Source of the DNA: Bin87 sp965116565
GTDB lineage: Bacteria > Chloroflexota > Dehalococcoidia > Lucifugimonadales > UBA3495
Assembly: GCA_965116565.1 (NCBI GenBank)
Contig: OZ220699.1
Location: 1,612,001 to 1,676,000 of the forward strand
Length of the DNA stretch: 64,000 nucleotides
Direction: 5' to 3'
Shown here: positions 18,220 through 27,632 of the stretch, piece after piece
Layout of the letters: each line of letters starts with the position of its first letter
Numbering within the stretch: the stretch's first letter is position 1
Made by a program: the position numbers and the translations under genes
Notes under the pieces: generated by a model
Told to the model about the DNA's origin: nothing
Database searches by the model: none
Seen by the model: the letters and a program-made list of their open reading frames with translations, nothing else

Positions 18220-18264
18220 TTCCTCCTGCGGACGGCGGGCGCCGGCTATTGGCGCGTCGGACGA

Positions 18265-19245
18265 TCAGTCCAAGAATTCGGCGTCCCGCCGCCATCGGAC
18301 GTAATCGGTCAACCCGGATGCCAGGTCATATTGGGGAATCCAACCCAGGTCGTGCCACAACCGGTAACCGGACAGTGGGCCACGCGTAGGTCCGAGTGAG
18401 CTGGCTCCGGCATCGGCCTGGCTGGTCGGCACCAACCTTGTTTCAGGGAAAAGCTCCGCGAGCGTACGTTGAATCTCCCCTTCGGTAACCGGGACGCCGT
18501 TGGTAACGTTGTAGAGATCGTGGCGCAGGCGCGCCGCATCAACGACCTCGCCCACGGCGGACGCGGTGTCGCGGACGTAGGTGTAATCGCGGCCGTGGTC
18601 GGAGTTGTTGGATTCGATGGGTTCGCCGCGCAGCATCTGGCCGGTCCACTGGTACGGGGTGGACATGTTGCCGCGGTGGCCGGTAACGCGCTCCATCGGG
18701 CCGTAGGGAGTGCTGAGGCGCAGGCTGACGGTCTCGAATCCGTGCAGTTCGCCGTAGCGGCGGGTGAGCATCTCGCTGGCGAATTTGGTTATGCCGTACA
18801 AGTTTCCCGGCTGCGGAGGGTCGTCCTCGTTGTAGGTTTGGTCAGGGTCCCGGGTGAGACCGTAAGCGGCTCCCGAGCTGATGTACACGAAACGCTGAAC
18901 GGCGGACAGGCGCGCCAGCTCCAAAAGGTTGCCGGTGCCCGTGAGGTTAATGTCCAGGATGTCGCTGCTGCGGGCGGTCTCCAAGTCGGTGCGGTTGACG
19001 GTGAAGACGGCGGCATGCACCACTTTTTCGACGTTGTGCTCGGACCGAATGGCGTCGAGGGTGGGTACATCGAGGATGCTGCCCGTGATGAAACGGACAC
19101 GATTGGCTGACGCGCCGAGGAAGTTCATCACCAGGTCGTCGGCCGGCAAGACGTCGAGGCTGACCACGTCATGGCCTCGGTCCGCAAGATCCTTGACGAT
19201 GTTGGCGCCAACGAACCCAACTCCGCCCGTTACAAAGATTGCCAT
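18265..19245 (-). CDS. NAD-dependent epimerase/dehydratase (extended SDR)
   Basis: 326 aa from the ATG at 19245 (MAIFVTGGVGFVG), with GGAGGGGG 8 nt upstream. The Rossmann motif TGGVGFVG opens the protein, VVHAAVFTVNRTDL follows, and the catalytic pattern is Ser in YISSGAAYG with YGITK as the YxxxK motif. The C-terminal half is the substrate domain. Extended SDRs of this kind epimerise or dehydrate sugar nucleotides, but related members reduce or isomerise other small molecules, so in this catabolic setting the substrate is open. It is transcribed just ahead of the HpaB-type gene. Confidence 0.88.
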   Translation of the reverse strand: MAIFVTGGVGFVGANIVKDLADRGHDVVSLDVLPADDLVMNFLGASANRVRFITGSILDVPTLDAIRSEHNVEKVVHAAVFTVNRTDLETARSSDILDINLTGTGNLLELARLSAVQRFVYISSGAAYGLTRDPDQTYNEDDPPQPGNLYGITKFASEMLTRRYGELHGFETVSLRLSTPYGPMERVTGHRGNMSTPYQWTGQMLRGEPIESNNSDHGRDYTYVRDTASAVGEVVDAARLRHDLYNVTNGVPVTEGEIQRTLAELFPETRLVPTSQADAGASSLGPTRGPLSGYRLWHDLGWIPQYDLASGLTDYVRWRRDAEFLD

Positions 19246-19354
19246 TCGAAGACCCCCTCCAATCGACTCAGCTTGAGCGCGGTGTGTAAGCGGACAGCTA
19301 TTCAGGGCATCATACATGGTTCAGGTGATGGGTGTGCCGCCGCCGTCAGAAAAA

Positions 19355-20140
19355 TCACGGTTGGGACGAGGAATCAGGCTCGATGCCCGGACCCCAGGTG
19401 GAACCGAAGTCGAAGCGGGACGCAAGTTGGCCGGTGAACGTGCTCGCATCCTGCAAAGCGAGGTAAACGGCGCAGGGGCCGATGGCGCTGGGATCAACTC
19501 TCTCGTGCCAATCGCGTTGGGTCCATGGAATTGCGGCGGAACCTTCGCTGCGCAGGCCGCCGGGGCTGAGGATGTTAACGGCTATGTTGTAGTCGCGCAC
19601 CTCGTCGGCCAGGCAATAGCTGAACATGTGGACGGCGGCCTTGCTGGCGCTGTAGAGGGTTCCTCCGCCCTGGTTGGGGTCGGTTGCCATCCTGGAGCCG
19701 ATGTTGATGATGCTGCCCCGCCGCTGCTGCATCATCGCAGGGAGCACGGCGCGGCTGCACAGGTATGGGCCGTTCACGTTGACCCGCATAAGTTGCTCCC
19801 ACCGGCCAGCGTCGATTTCCAGGATCGACTCCCCAAGCACCATGATGCCTGCATTGTTGAACAGCACGTCGATTTTGTCGTAACGCTGCACCGCCCGCCG
19901 GACCATATCGTCGACATCAGCCTCATCGGTCACGTCGCAGTCGATGGCGAGGACATCGCCGCCGGCGTTCCTGATGTCATCAGCCGTTTCCTGCAAGGTG
20001 CCGGACAAGCCCGTGGGGGACTGGCTGCGCGCGCAGATCACCACGCTGGCGCCCTCCCGGGCGTACTCCCTAGCAATGGCCCGGCCCAACCCGCGGCTGG
20101 CGCCGGTGACGATAGCGACCATACCGTCCATCTGACCCAT
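19355..20140 (-). CDS. Short-chain dehydrogenase/reductase (classical SDR)
   Basis: 261 aa. The cofactor-binding TGASRGLG motif is at 13-20, the structural NNAG near 91-94, and the catalytic Ser and YSASK follow in INIGSRMA and LYSASKAAV. The fingerprint fits a NAD(P)-dependent oxidoreductase of the classical SDR family; substrate specificity cannot be read from sequence. GGAGG lies 6 nt before the ATG at 20140. It is transcribed on the minus strand toward the epimerase gene, about 110 nt away, and diverges from the broken methyltransferase. Confidence 0.9.
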   Translation of the reverse strand: MGQMDGMVAIVTGASRGLGRAIAREYAREGASVVICARSQSPTGLSGTLQETADDIRNAGGDVLAIDCDVTDEADVDDMVRRAVQRYDKIDVLFNNAGIMVLGESILEIDAGRWEQLMRVNVNGPYLCSRAVLPAMMQQRRGSIINIGSRMATDPNQGGGTLYSASKAAVHMFSYCLADEVRDYNIAVNILSPGGLRSEGSAAIPWTQRDWHERVDPSAIGPCAVYLALQDASTFTGQLASRFDFGSTWGPGIEPDSSSQP

Positions 20141-20302
20141 TGTTCGCCTCCGTGAATCGGCTATTTGACGGACTAATGGAACAATCCGTCACCCGTACAA
20201 CGCAGCCGGTGTGGCTGTCGTTGGATACTATACATGGATGCGTGGGGTACGCGGGATTTGGACCGGTCGAATCCTGCCAAAGCGAGCATACAGTGGGAGC
20301 GA

Positions 20303-20982
20303 ATGGCTAACAATCGGGATGTCGAGGCGGCGGTTGCCGCGGCCCAAGCATACTATGACGGCCCGGCGGACGAGATCTACGGGACGGTTTGGGGAGACAA
20401 CCTGCACCTGGGTGTTCCGTGCAGCGATGAATGCCCACACCCGGAAGCCACGGAGCACACCAACGAGATCATGGATGGCGCCGTCTGGCCGGAGCCGGAG
20501 GTGCAGATCCTGGATCTGGGATGTGGTTACGGCTCGACAACGCGCTACCTGGCGTCGAACTTTCGGTGCAGAGTGACCGGAACAACATCAGCGAAAAGGA
20601 ACTGGAGTTGGCCCGCAGGCGGGGGCAGTAGGCGGGTCTTGACCATCTGCCGTCGTTCGAATATGGGGACTTTCATCGATTGGAATACGCCGATGAAAGC
20701 TACTGCGTGGTCTGGAGCCAGGAGGCGTTTCCACATGCCGCCGACAAGGCTGCGGTGCTGTCGGAATCCCGTAGGGTGCTGCCGAGGCGGGGAACCCTTA
20801 TTTTTACCGACATCCTCGTGCGACGGGAAACGCCACGCGAGGACCGGGAGAAGATTTACGATCGGGTCAAATCGCCGGGCATGTGGGATTTCGACGATTA
20901 CCGCAGTGCGCTGGGCGGGCTTGGCCTCACGGTGGTGAGAGCGGAGGATTGGTCGCTGCACATGGCGCGGTCCTACGCCTGA
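20303..20982 (+). pseudogene. SAM-dependent methyltransferase disrupted by a frameshift and an amber codon
   Basis: The first part (MANNRDVEAAV, AQAYYDGPADEIYGTVWG, LDLGCGYGSTTRYLA) resembles sarcosine/dimethylglycine-type methyltransferases with SAM motif I. Near 20580-20590 the coding frame shifts by one base: NISEKELELARRRGQ continues in another frame. That frame meets a TAG at 20629-20631 and then resumes without a further break as AGLDHLPSFEYGDF through VVWSQEAFPHAADK to a stop at 20982. Two independent lesions in an otherwise well-preserved sequence indicate a recent pseudogene. Two sequencing errors are the alternative. Total intact length would be about 226 aa, short of the common 270. 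Confidence 0.75.
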
Positions 20983-21210
20983 GTGCGGGATCGCCCGCAG
21001 GATAATCGAACGGCACTGGCGCCACGCGTGGGAGTAGTAACCATCGACAGGACCGTGGAGTCACTGTCGTTCTGGGTGACATCGGCCTAAGCCGGTTATA
21101 TAGGATGTGGGCTATTCGTGGCCGACAGACCTGATCAGGGGGATATCGGCTGCCCCGGCAACTTACCGATGTCGCTTTGTCACCAGGGGAGAACAGCCGG
21201 CTTCGCAGCA

Positions 21211-22221
21211 TCAATACAGGTGGCACGACACCGTATGACCCGGCACCAGTTCGCTGACCTGGGGAATCACGGTGGAACACTGGTCGATCACGAAGGGGCA
21301 CCTGGGGTGGAAGCGGCAACCCTCGGGCGGGTTGAGCGGTGAGGGGACCTCGCCGGTGAGGATCATTTCCTCCTGCTCGATGTCGGGGTGCGACGGCAGC
21401 GCCGCGTTCATCAACGCCTTGGTGTAGGGGTGGGACGCGTTGTCGAACAGTTCCTTAGTGGGGCCGAATTCGACGATCTGGCCCAGGTACATCACAGCCA
21501 CCCAGTCGCACATGTACCGGACGGTTGCCAGGTGGTGAGCGATCAGGAGGTAGCTGACGTTGTATTCCTGCTGCAAGTCTTTCAGCAGGTTCATGATCTG
21601 GGCGCGGATGGAAACGTCCAACGCTGAGACGGGCTCATCCAGCACGATGACCCGCGGTTCCACCGACAGCGCGCGGGCGATGGCAAGGCGCTGACGCTGG
21701 CCGCCGCTGAATTCGTGGGGATAGAGGTTGGCGTGGTAGCTGCTCAGGCCAACGTCTTCCAGCAACTTGGCGACGCGGTCCTGCATATCCCGCCGGCTGA
21801 GTTCGAGGTTGATCACCATGGGTTCGGCTATCAGGTCGCGGACGCGCATCCTGGGGTTCAACGAGCTCCATGGATCCTGGAAGACTGCCTGTACAGAACT
21901 GCGATACGCCCTACGTTCCTGGGCAGAGGCGTTCTGAATCTCCTTTCCCTGGTACCGGATCGTGCCCTCGGTGGGCTCCTCGAGTTGGAGCAGCATCTTA
22001 GCTGTGGTGCTTTTGCCACAACCCGATTCACCGACGATGCCGAGGGTTTCGCCGGCGCGGATCTGGAACGACACACCGTCCACGGCTTTGATATATCCGG
22101 TGATTTTGGAGATCAACAGCCCCTTGGTGACCGGGAAGTATTTTTTGAGGCCATCCGCTTCAAGCAGAACCTCGGAAGTGGAATCCGCCGTCGGTCTGGC
22201 ATCCAATGTGGTAGTGGTCAT
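21211..22221 (-). CDS. Oligopeptide/dipeptide ABC transporter ATP-binding protein (DppF/OppF type)
   Basis: 336 aa from the ATG at 22221, whose ATGA overlaps the stop of the preceding ATPase gene (translational coupling); the frame upstream is spurious. Walker A GESGCGKST, signature SGGQRQR, Walker B VIVLDEP and the H-loop in IAHHL are intact. The C-terminal oligo_HPY region carries a four-Cys pattern (GCRFHPRCPF, DQC, SCHLY) typical of the family. It hydrolyses ATP at the inner face of the membrane to drive peptide import. It is the last gene of the seven-gene operon that starts at 29531. Confidence 0.93.
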   Translation of the reverse strand: MTTTTLDARPTADSTSEVLLEADGLKKYFPVTKGLLISKITGYIKAVDGVSFQIRAGETLGIVGESGCGKSTTAKMLLQLEEPTEGTIRYQGKEIQNASAQERRAYRSSVQAVFQDPWSSLNPRMRVRDLIAEPMVINLELSRRDMQDRVAKLLEDVGLSSYHANLYPHEFSGGQRQRLAIARALSVEPRVIVLDEPVSALDVSIRAQIMNLLKDLQQEYNVSYLLIAHHLATVRYMCDWVAVMYLGQIVEFGPTKELFDNASHPYTKALMNAALPSHPDIEQEEMILTGEVPSPLNPPEGCRFHPRCPFVIDQCSTVIPQVSELVPGHTVSCHLY

Positions 22222-23210
22222 TCCAGCCTCCAGCAAGCGGCGTAGTGGCCGTCGGTCAGGTTGAATTGGGGAGGATACGACTGAGAGCACTTGTCCCGTA
22301 CGTATTGACACCTGGGAGCGAAGGGGCACCCGGGCGGCAGATCGTGGAGCGTGGGTGGCTGGCCTTCGATGGAATAGAGACGGTCGACGTCCTCTTCGAG
22401 CTTTGGCACAGAGGAAAGCAGAGCCTCGGTGTAGGGATGGGAGGGGTTGTTGAATATATCGCGAACGTCGCCCATTTCGACGATTTTGCCGGCGTACATC
22501 ACAGCCACGCGATCGCACATTTTGGCCACGATGCCGAAGTCGTGGGTGATGAAGATGAGCGCAATGTCAGACGCTTCCTGCAGTTCCTTCAGCAATTTGA
22601 GGTACTGGGCCTGAATGGTAACGTCCAAGGACGTGGTGGGTTCGTCGGCGATGAGGACCATGGGCTCGCAGGAGATGCCGATGGCGCCCACAACGCGCTG
22701 GCGCATGCCGCCGCTCATCTGGTGAGGGTAGTCCCGCACTCGAGTCTCGGCGGCAGGGATGTTGACCTTCCTCAGCACGTCGAGCACCTGCTGGAGGATG
22801 GTGCGTTTAGGAACGTCCTGGTGAATCTTGATGGCCTCACCGACCTGGTTGCCGATGGAAAACACCGGATTCAGGGAGGTCATGGGGTCCTGGATGATCA
22901 ATGCGATCTGGCTACCCCGTATGGCGCTCATTTCCTTTTCGGACAAATCCACGAGGTCCTGACCTTCGAGCAGGACGCGACCTTCGACGATCTGACCGGG
23001 AGGACTGGGGATCAAGCGCATAACCGACAACATGGTGACCGATTTACCGGAGCCCGATTCGCCGACGATCCCAAGGGTCTCTCCTTTACGCAAGTCGAAA
23101 CTGACCCCATCCACCGCTTTGACGGTTCCCCAACGGGTTTCGAAGTAGGTCTTCAAACCGTCGACCTGCAAAACCACAGGGTTGTCATTGATTGTTGTAT
23201 TGGTGCTCAT
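22218..23210 (-). CDS. Oligopeptide/dipeptide ABC transporter ATP-binding protein (DppD/OppD type)
   Basis: 330 aa. Walker A is GESGSGKSV, the Q-loop is in LIIQDPMTSLNPV, the signature is MSGGMRQR, Walker B is LIADEPT, and the H-loop is FITHDFG. The C-terminus has the oligo_HPY cysteines (GCPFAPRCQYVRDKC). It pairs with the DppF-type ATPase, whose start overlaps its stop by 4 nt. Both subunits together energise the two permeases encoded just upstream. The weak ribosome site (GGCGGAA) suggests coupling to the upstream genes. Confidence 0.93.
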   Translation of the reverse strand: MSTNTTINDNPVVLQVDGLKTYFETRWGTVKAVDGVSFDLRKGETLGIVGESGSGKSVTMLSVMRLIPSPPGQIVEGRVLLEGQDLVDLSEKEMSAIRGSQIALIIQDPMTSLNPVFSIGNQVGEAIKIHQDVPKRTILQQVLDVLRKVNIPAAETRVRDYPHQMSGGMRQRVVGAIGISCEPMVLIADEPTTSLDVTIQAQYLKLLKELQEASDIALIFITHDFGIVAKMCDRVAVMYAGKIVEMGDVRDIFNNPSHPYTEALLSSVPKLEEDVDRLYSIEGQPPTLHDLPPGCPFAPRCQYVRDKCSQSYPPQFNLTDGHYAACWRLE

Positions 23211-23267
23211 GCTTCCGCCTGTTCATAGGAGGTGAGGAGGAAATGGAGGGTTCACCGTCGGAAGTAA

Positions 23268-24167
23268 TCATCCCAACTGCCGCAGCCTGGGATCGAGACG
23301 GTCTCGGAGCCAGTCGCCGAACAGGTTCATGGACAGGACTGTGAGCATGATGGCGAGCCCAGGCATGGTAGATATCCACCAAGCTACGGCCAGCCGGTCG
23401 CGACCGTCGGATACCATAGATCCCCAAGCCGGGGTAGGTGGCGGGACACCGGCGCCGAGGAAGCTGAGGGTGGACTCGAGGAGGATGACGATCCCAATTT
23501 CCAGCGTTGCGAGCACAATCAAAGTGTTGATCACGCCCGGGAAGATGTGAATAAACAGGATGCGCGGTGTCGACGCTCCGGCCACCTTGGCGAGGGCGAC
23601 GAAGTCCATCGTTTTTAACTGAAGAACCTCACCGCGCACGTTCCGCGCGAAACGTGGCCAGACGGCGATAGCCAGAACGGCCACAATGATCATGAATGAT
23701 TGGCCGAGGGCCAACACCAACACCAGGGCAAGCAAGATGGTAGGTATGGCAAGCTTGATGTCCACCACCCTCATCAACAACTCGTCAATCCAACCGCCGT
23801 ACCATCCGGCGGCCAAGCCGCTGGCGACACCGATCCCCATGCCCACACCCAGGGTTACGGCAGCGACGACCAGCGAAATGCGGGCGCCGAAAATGACCCG
23901 GCTGAGCATGTCGCGGCCCAGGTGATCGGTTCCGAGCAGGAATTTGCTGGTTCCGCCCTCTTCCCACGCGGGAGGGAGGTTGCGCTCACGAAGGCCGCCG
24001 CGTTCGGGGTCGTGGGGCGCGATCAGCGGCGCAAATATGCCGGTGAGGATAAATACTGCCAAGACGAACATCGGAATCAGCGGCCAACGCCGCAATCCCC
24101 AAGCGCTCCTGGCGATACGGACTGGAACCGGAACCGGTTGAACGACTAGAGTTGCTTCTGCTGCCAC
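23268..24167 (-). CDS. Oligopeptide/dipeptide ABC transporter permease (DppC/OppC type)
   Basis: 299 aa starting with GTG at 24167. GGAGG 8 nt upstream lies immediately after the stop of the DppB-type gene, so the start is well supported. It has an N-terminal membrane anchor (about 30-50), then LLGTDHLGRDMLSRVIFGAR, the DppC landmark, and five further hydrophobic segments. The EAA-loop region VALAKVAGAS contacts the ATPases. It forms the transmembrane pore with the DppB-type subunit. Confidence 0.92.
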   Translation of the reverse strand: MAAEATLVVQPVPVPVRIARSAWGLRRWPLIPMFVLAVFILTGIFAPLIAPHDPERGGLRERNLPPAWEEGGTSKFLLGTDHLGRDMLSRVIFGARISLVVAAVTLGVGMGIGVASGLAAGWYGGWIDELLMRVVDIKLAIPTILLALVLVLALGQSFMIIVAVLAIAVWPRFARNVRGEVLQLKTMDFVALAKVAGASTPRILFIHIFPGVINTLIVLATLEIGIVILLESTLSFLGAGVPPPTPAWGSMVSDGRDRLAVAWWISTMPGLAIMLTVLSMNLFGDWLRDRLDPRLRQLG

Positions 24168-24181
24168 GATGCTGTCCTCCC

Positions 24182-25099
24182 CTATGCGTACCTGATCCTG
24201 GGATCAATGTATGCGTACATAATGTCCACCAACAAAGCCGCCGTGACGTACATCAGGGTGAACACTATCACCACGGCTTGCAGCAGCGGATAATCGTTGC
24301 CGGCCAGGGCCTGAATGGCAAGTTGGCCGAGGCCCGGCCAGGCGAACACGGTTTCCACCACAAGGGAACCGGTAACAAGACTGCCCAAGGTGATTCCCGC
24401 GAACGTCAAGACCGGAATCAAGGCGTTACGCAAGGAATGCTTCCATATGACCACGTTGTTGGATACGCCCTTGGCTCGCGCCAATTTTACGTATTCGGAG
24501 TCCAGTACGTTGAGCATGGCGGACCGCAACAATCGAAGGTTGGCGGCGGCGTAGAACCAGCCCAAAGCGACTGCAGGCAGAACGATACTCGCTATCTCCT
24601 GCCGCCCGTAGGGTGGGAGCCAGTCCAGTCGCACCGCGAACAGGAACACCAGCATGAGGCCGAGCCAAAACACCGGCGCCGATTGGCCGATCAATGCCAC
24701 TATCTTGCCGGCCATGTCGAGGAACGTGCCCCGTTTTACCGCGGACAATATCCCTAAAGGCACGCCCACGATCACGGAGAATGCGAAAGCCGCCGTACCC
24801 AACTGGATCGTGGCGGGAATTCGCTCGATTATCACCTCCATCGAGGGTCGGCCTTCTTTGATCGACTCACCGAAGTCACCCTTCAGCGCGCTGCCCAGGA
24901 AGATCCCGTACTGGTAGTAGTAGGGCTTGTCCAGTCCCAGGGTTTCGGTCAGCCGGTCCCAGTCTTCCTGGGTTGAATAGTCGTCCAGGTAGACGTGCCG
25001 GGGATCTCCCGCGGCGCGGCTCATGACGAAGATGATCAGCGACACGGCGAGCAAAGTCACCAGAGCCAACAAGATGCGCCGGACAAGGTACCGCTGCAT
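24182..25099 (-). CDS. Oligopeptide/dipeptide ABC transporter permease (DppB/OppB type)
   Basis: 305 aa starting MQRYLVRRILLALVTLLAVS, a typical DppB N-terminus with the first membrane segment at 9-30. Landmarks are a LGLDKPYYYQYG periplasmic segment, the EAA loop VKLARAKGVSNNVVIWKHSLRNALIP, and ETVFAWPGLGQLAIQALAGNDYPL near the C-terminus. Six membrane spans are expected. It is the first permease gene of the operon and lies 14 nt upstream of the DppC-type gene. Confidence 0.93.
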   Translation of the reverse strand: MQRYLVRRILLALVTLLAVSLIIFVMSRAAGDPRHVYLDDYSTQEDWDRLTETLGLDKPYYYQYGIFLGSALKGDFGESIKEGRPSMEVIIERIPATIQLGTAAFAFSVIVGVPLGILSAVKRGTFLDMAGKIVALIGQSAPVFWLGLMLVFLFAVRLDWLPPYGRQEIASIVLPAVALGWFYAAANLRLLRSAMLNVLDSEYVKLARAKGVSNNVVIWKHSLRNALIPVLTFAGITLGSLVTGSLVVETVFAWPGLGQLAIQALAGNDYPLLQAVVIVFTLMYVTAALLVDIMYAYIDPRIRYA

Positions 25100-25153
25100 G
25101 ATTCACTTCCTCCCGAACCGATCCAGTGTGTTATTGGCGTTCTTTTTGGCGAT

Positions 25154-25648
25154 TTATCGTGTTGCGCCGGCGCCCCGTGGGTTTGGGGACGCCCATCGGT
25201 TTGATCTTCCCTCGTAGACGATGTTGAACACCAACGCGATCACGTTGGCAACCAGAGTCGCGCCCAAGGCTATGTAGGTTCGCGGTCTGAACAGATATCC
25301 GCAGACCCCCACGCAGTTGGCGTCTTCGATCGCAGAAATGCGGTCTCCGACCTGGAAACCCAGCCAACCGCCGCCGGCGCTCAACGCCATTATTGCCAAA
25401 CTGACTAGCAACAACGTAGGCCAAGTCGGGATGGCGTCGATCCGCAGCATCATCACACCGGCCCCGATGCCGGCACCGACGCCGGCGCCGATCATCAACA
25501 GGGTAAGCAAGGTGGGCAGGCTCGATACTCCGAAGAACACCGATGACGCAGATGCAATTGCCATCCCGACTACCCCCAGCACTGCAGCCAGCGGAAACCC
25601 GAACAGGGTCCGTAATGCGACTGCAATTCCTGATTTTCGCCAGAACAT
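25154..25648 (-). CDS. Uncharacterised four-span membrane protein inside the peptide transporter operon
   Basis: 164 aa with four hydrophobic segments, at about 14-40, 43-66, 78-98 and 124-146. The second is very glycine-rich (IGAGVGAGIGAGV). A pair of cysteines (CVGVC, near 112-116) sits in the loop before the last span. I do not recognise the family. It lies between the second binding-protein gene and the DppB gene on the same strand, with 96 and 54 nt gaps, so it should be co-transcribed. A role as a small accessory membrane subunit is possible but unsupported; it could also be an unrelated insertion into the operon. Confidence 0.65.
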   Translation of the reverse strand: MFWRKSGIAVALRTLFGFPLAAVLGVVGMAIASASSVFFGVSSLPTLLTLLMIGAGVGAGIGAGVMMLRIDAIPTWPTLLLVSLAIMALSAGGGWLGFQVGDRISAIEDANCVGVCGYLFRPRTYIALGATLVANVIALVFNIVYEGRSNRWASPNPRGAGATR

Positions 25649-25744
25649 ATCAGCGTTGCCTGCTCAACTTACTTTCTCTTTGAAATTGCTTTGGCCGCAG
25701 GAGCTCGGAACCGATTTTTCTGAGCCGACCGTTGACCCTTTCTG

Positions 25745-27589
25745 CTACGGCTGCCGGTGCCGGATGTATTCGTACCCGTTGATCTGGCGCACGTCAGTGG
25801 TCCTCACATGCTCCGTCCACGGTTGGATACGCGGTCCGACTGGCCATACGGCGTCAATGGTGTAGTAGTTGATGTCGGTGAGGACGTTATCGAACAGGAA
25901 TTGTCCGATTTCTCGCTCCAGCACCTCCCGTTCGTCCGGATCGACGGCCTTTTGGGCTTCGATCATTTTGGCTTCTAACCACGCATGTTCAAGTCCTCGG
26001 TTGAACGGGTTGGCGCTGAGGTAGCTTCCGAATCCGGTAGCGGGAGTAGGCAGCGGGGAGCCGGCGTGGCACGTGGCGCCCTGGTAGGTGCGTCCGACCA
26101 ACTGGGGCCTCAGGGTGCCGTAGGGCACGCGTTGGAAATCGACGTCCAGGCCGATGTCGCCCCACATCTGGGCGATGGCCTCGCAGCCTTCAACCTCGGC
26201 GGGCGCGCCACGCAGGGATGGGGTGAGCGTTATGTTGAACCCGTCGGGGTAGCCGGCTTCCTCGACCAATTCCCTGGCGCGATCAGGGTTGTATTCCCAA
26301 TCCCGACCGTCCAGATAGTGCTCAAATCCGGTGTAATTCCGCATCGGTGTGTTGATGTGCCCGTGGCCCGACAGGATGGTGTCCACGAGAGCCTGCCGGT
26401 CGATGGCAGTGACCAGAGCCAATCTGACCTTTACTGCGCGCTCCCACTCTGGGGAAGTCACATCGTCGGTGGGCGACACCCAAGGGAGGTTCGGATCGTA
26501 ACCCGACCGAGCTTCCACGCCCTCGATGGGATACCAGTTTCCGTAAATGCGGAGTCCCATCTCAACGGCGTTGGGCACCGTCATCAGTTGCGCTCCCTCG
26601 ACTTCGAGAACGCTGGGGATGGTGTCGAAGGACATGAGGAAGGTATCCAACTTACCGGTCTGGAATCCGGCCAAGCGTGAGGCTTCCTCCGGGATCTCCC
26701 ACATTGTGAACTCAGCGAATTCGGGTGTATGGCGCCAGTGGTCACGGACCGCTTCCATCTTCCAGAACTCGCCGGTACGGAAATCCGCGATTTCCCAGGG
26801 GCCGGTGGCGGCGATCTGGGTACTAGCTTCGTCGACACCCAGCTCTTCGGTCTGCTTGCGGCTGGCGATGAATGTGGAACCGCCGCCGGGAGTCATGTGC
26901 CAGCGTTGAGCGATCACTGCGACGACCGGCTCGCCGGTGTGGACCTTCAATGTGTAGGGGTCGACGATCTCGGTGCCCGGACGCTCTTCCCAGAAGGTGG
27001 TGAGCTGGCCCGCGCGCGGATGTTTGCTCAAGCCCCACTGCCGCATGGTCCACATCACGTCTTCCGAGGTCATTTCCCCGTAGCCCTTGTGGAACATGAC
27101 ACCCTTGTTGAGCCTGAACGTCCAGGTCAGGTAGTCCTCGGAGACTTCCCAGGACTCGGCGAGCAGGCCACTGACTTCGCGATTCAGGTCCTGCTGGAGC
27201 AGGCCTTCGCCTATTGGCGCGGTGCCGTGGACAAAGATTTGCGGATTACCCAGGTTGCTGGGATGGAGAAAGAACGGTCCCATTTCCTTGAGACCAGTGT
27301 TCAGTGTCCCCATGGGTTCGACCGCCTGGGCGGCGGCGTCCGAAGATGCGGATTGGGGTACTGCGGTCGGGGCAGCCTGAGCAGAAGCCGTTTGTCCAGA
27401 TCCGGATGGAGCGGCCGCCGCGGGCGGTTCCGTGGCCGCAGGCTGCGCGGGGGCTGCCTGTTGGGCGGCTGCTTGCGGCGCGGCTGCAGGTTCCGATTCG
27501 CCGGCGGTGCCACATCCTACGATCAGCACGAGGAGCAACGACACCGCGATCAGGCCTGCGATGGTAGGTTTTCCAACGAATTTGCGCAT
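25745..27589 (-). CDS. Peptide ABC transporter substrate-binding lipoprotein (tandem copy 1)
   Basis: 614 aa from the ATG at 27589, placed after GAGGTG; an in-frame GTG lies two codons earlier. The N-terminus has a signal peptide with lipobox LIVGC, followed by a long Ala/Gln/Pro-rich linker that tethers the domain to the membrane. The body is a family 5 extracellular solute-binding protein: LLAESWEVSEDYLTWTFRLNKGV, FHKGYGEMTSEDV, and the family motif around AIDRQALVDTILSG. It should bind peptides or related solutes outside the membrane and hand them to the permeases. It is closely similar along its length to the next binding protein, so the two are tandem duplicates. Confidence 0.93.
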   Translation of the reverse strand: MRKFVGKPTIAGLIAVSLLLVLIVGCGTAGESEPAAAPQAAAQQAAPAQPAATEPPAAAAPSGSGQTASAQAAPTAVPQSASSDAAAQAVEPMGTLNTGLKEMGPFFLHPSNLGNPQIFVHGTAPIGEGLLQQDLNREVSGLLAESWEVSEDYLTWTFRLNKGVMFHKGYGEMTSEDVMWTMRQWGLSKHPRAGQLTTFWEERPGTEIVDPYTLKVHTGEPVVAVIAQRWHMTPGGGSTFIASRKQTEELGVDEASTQIAATGPWEIADFRTGEFWKMEAVRDHWRHTPEFAEFTMWEIPEEASRLAGFQTGKLDTFLMSFDTIPSVLEVEGAQLMTVPNAVEMGLRIYGNWYPIEGVEARSGYDPNLPWVSPTDDVTSPEWERAVKVRLALVTAIDRQALVDTILSGHGHINTPMRNYTGFEHYLDGRDWEYNPDRARELVEEAGYPDGFNITLTPSLRGAPAEVEGCEAIAQMWGDIGLDVDFQRVPYGTLRPQLVGRTYQGATCHAGSPLPTPATGFGSYLSANPFNRGLEHAWLEAKMIEAQKAVDPDEREVLEREIGQFLFDNVLTDINYYTIDAVWPVGPRIQPWTEHVRTTDVRQINGYEYIRHRQP

Positions 27590-27632
27590 AAACACCTCAA
27601 ACGTTCAAGTTACGGCATTGGCCCTGGATTCC

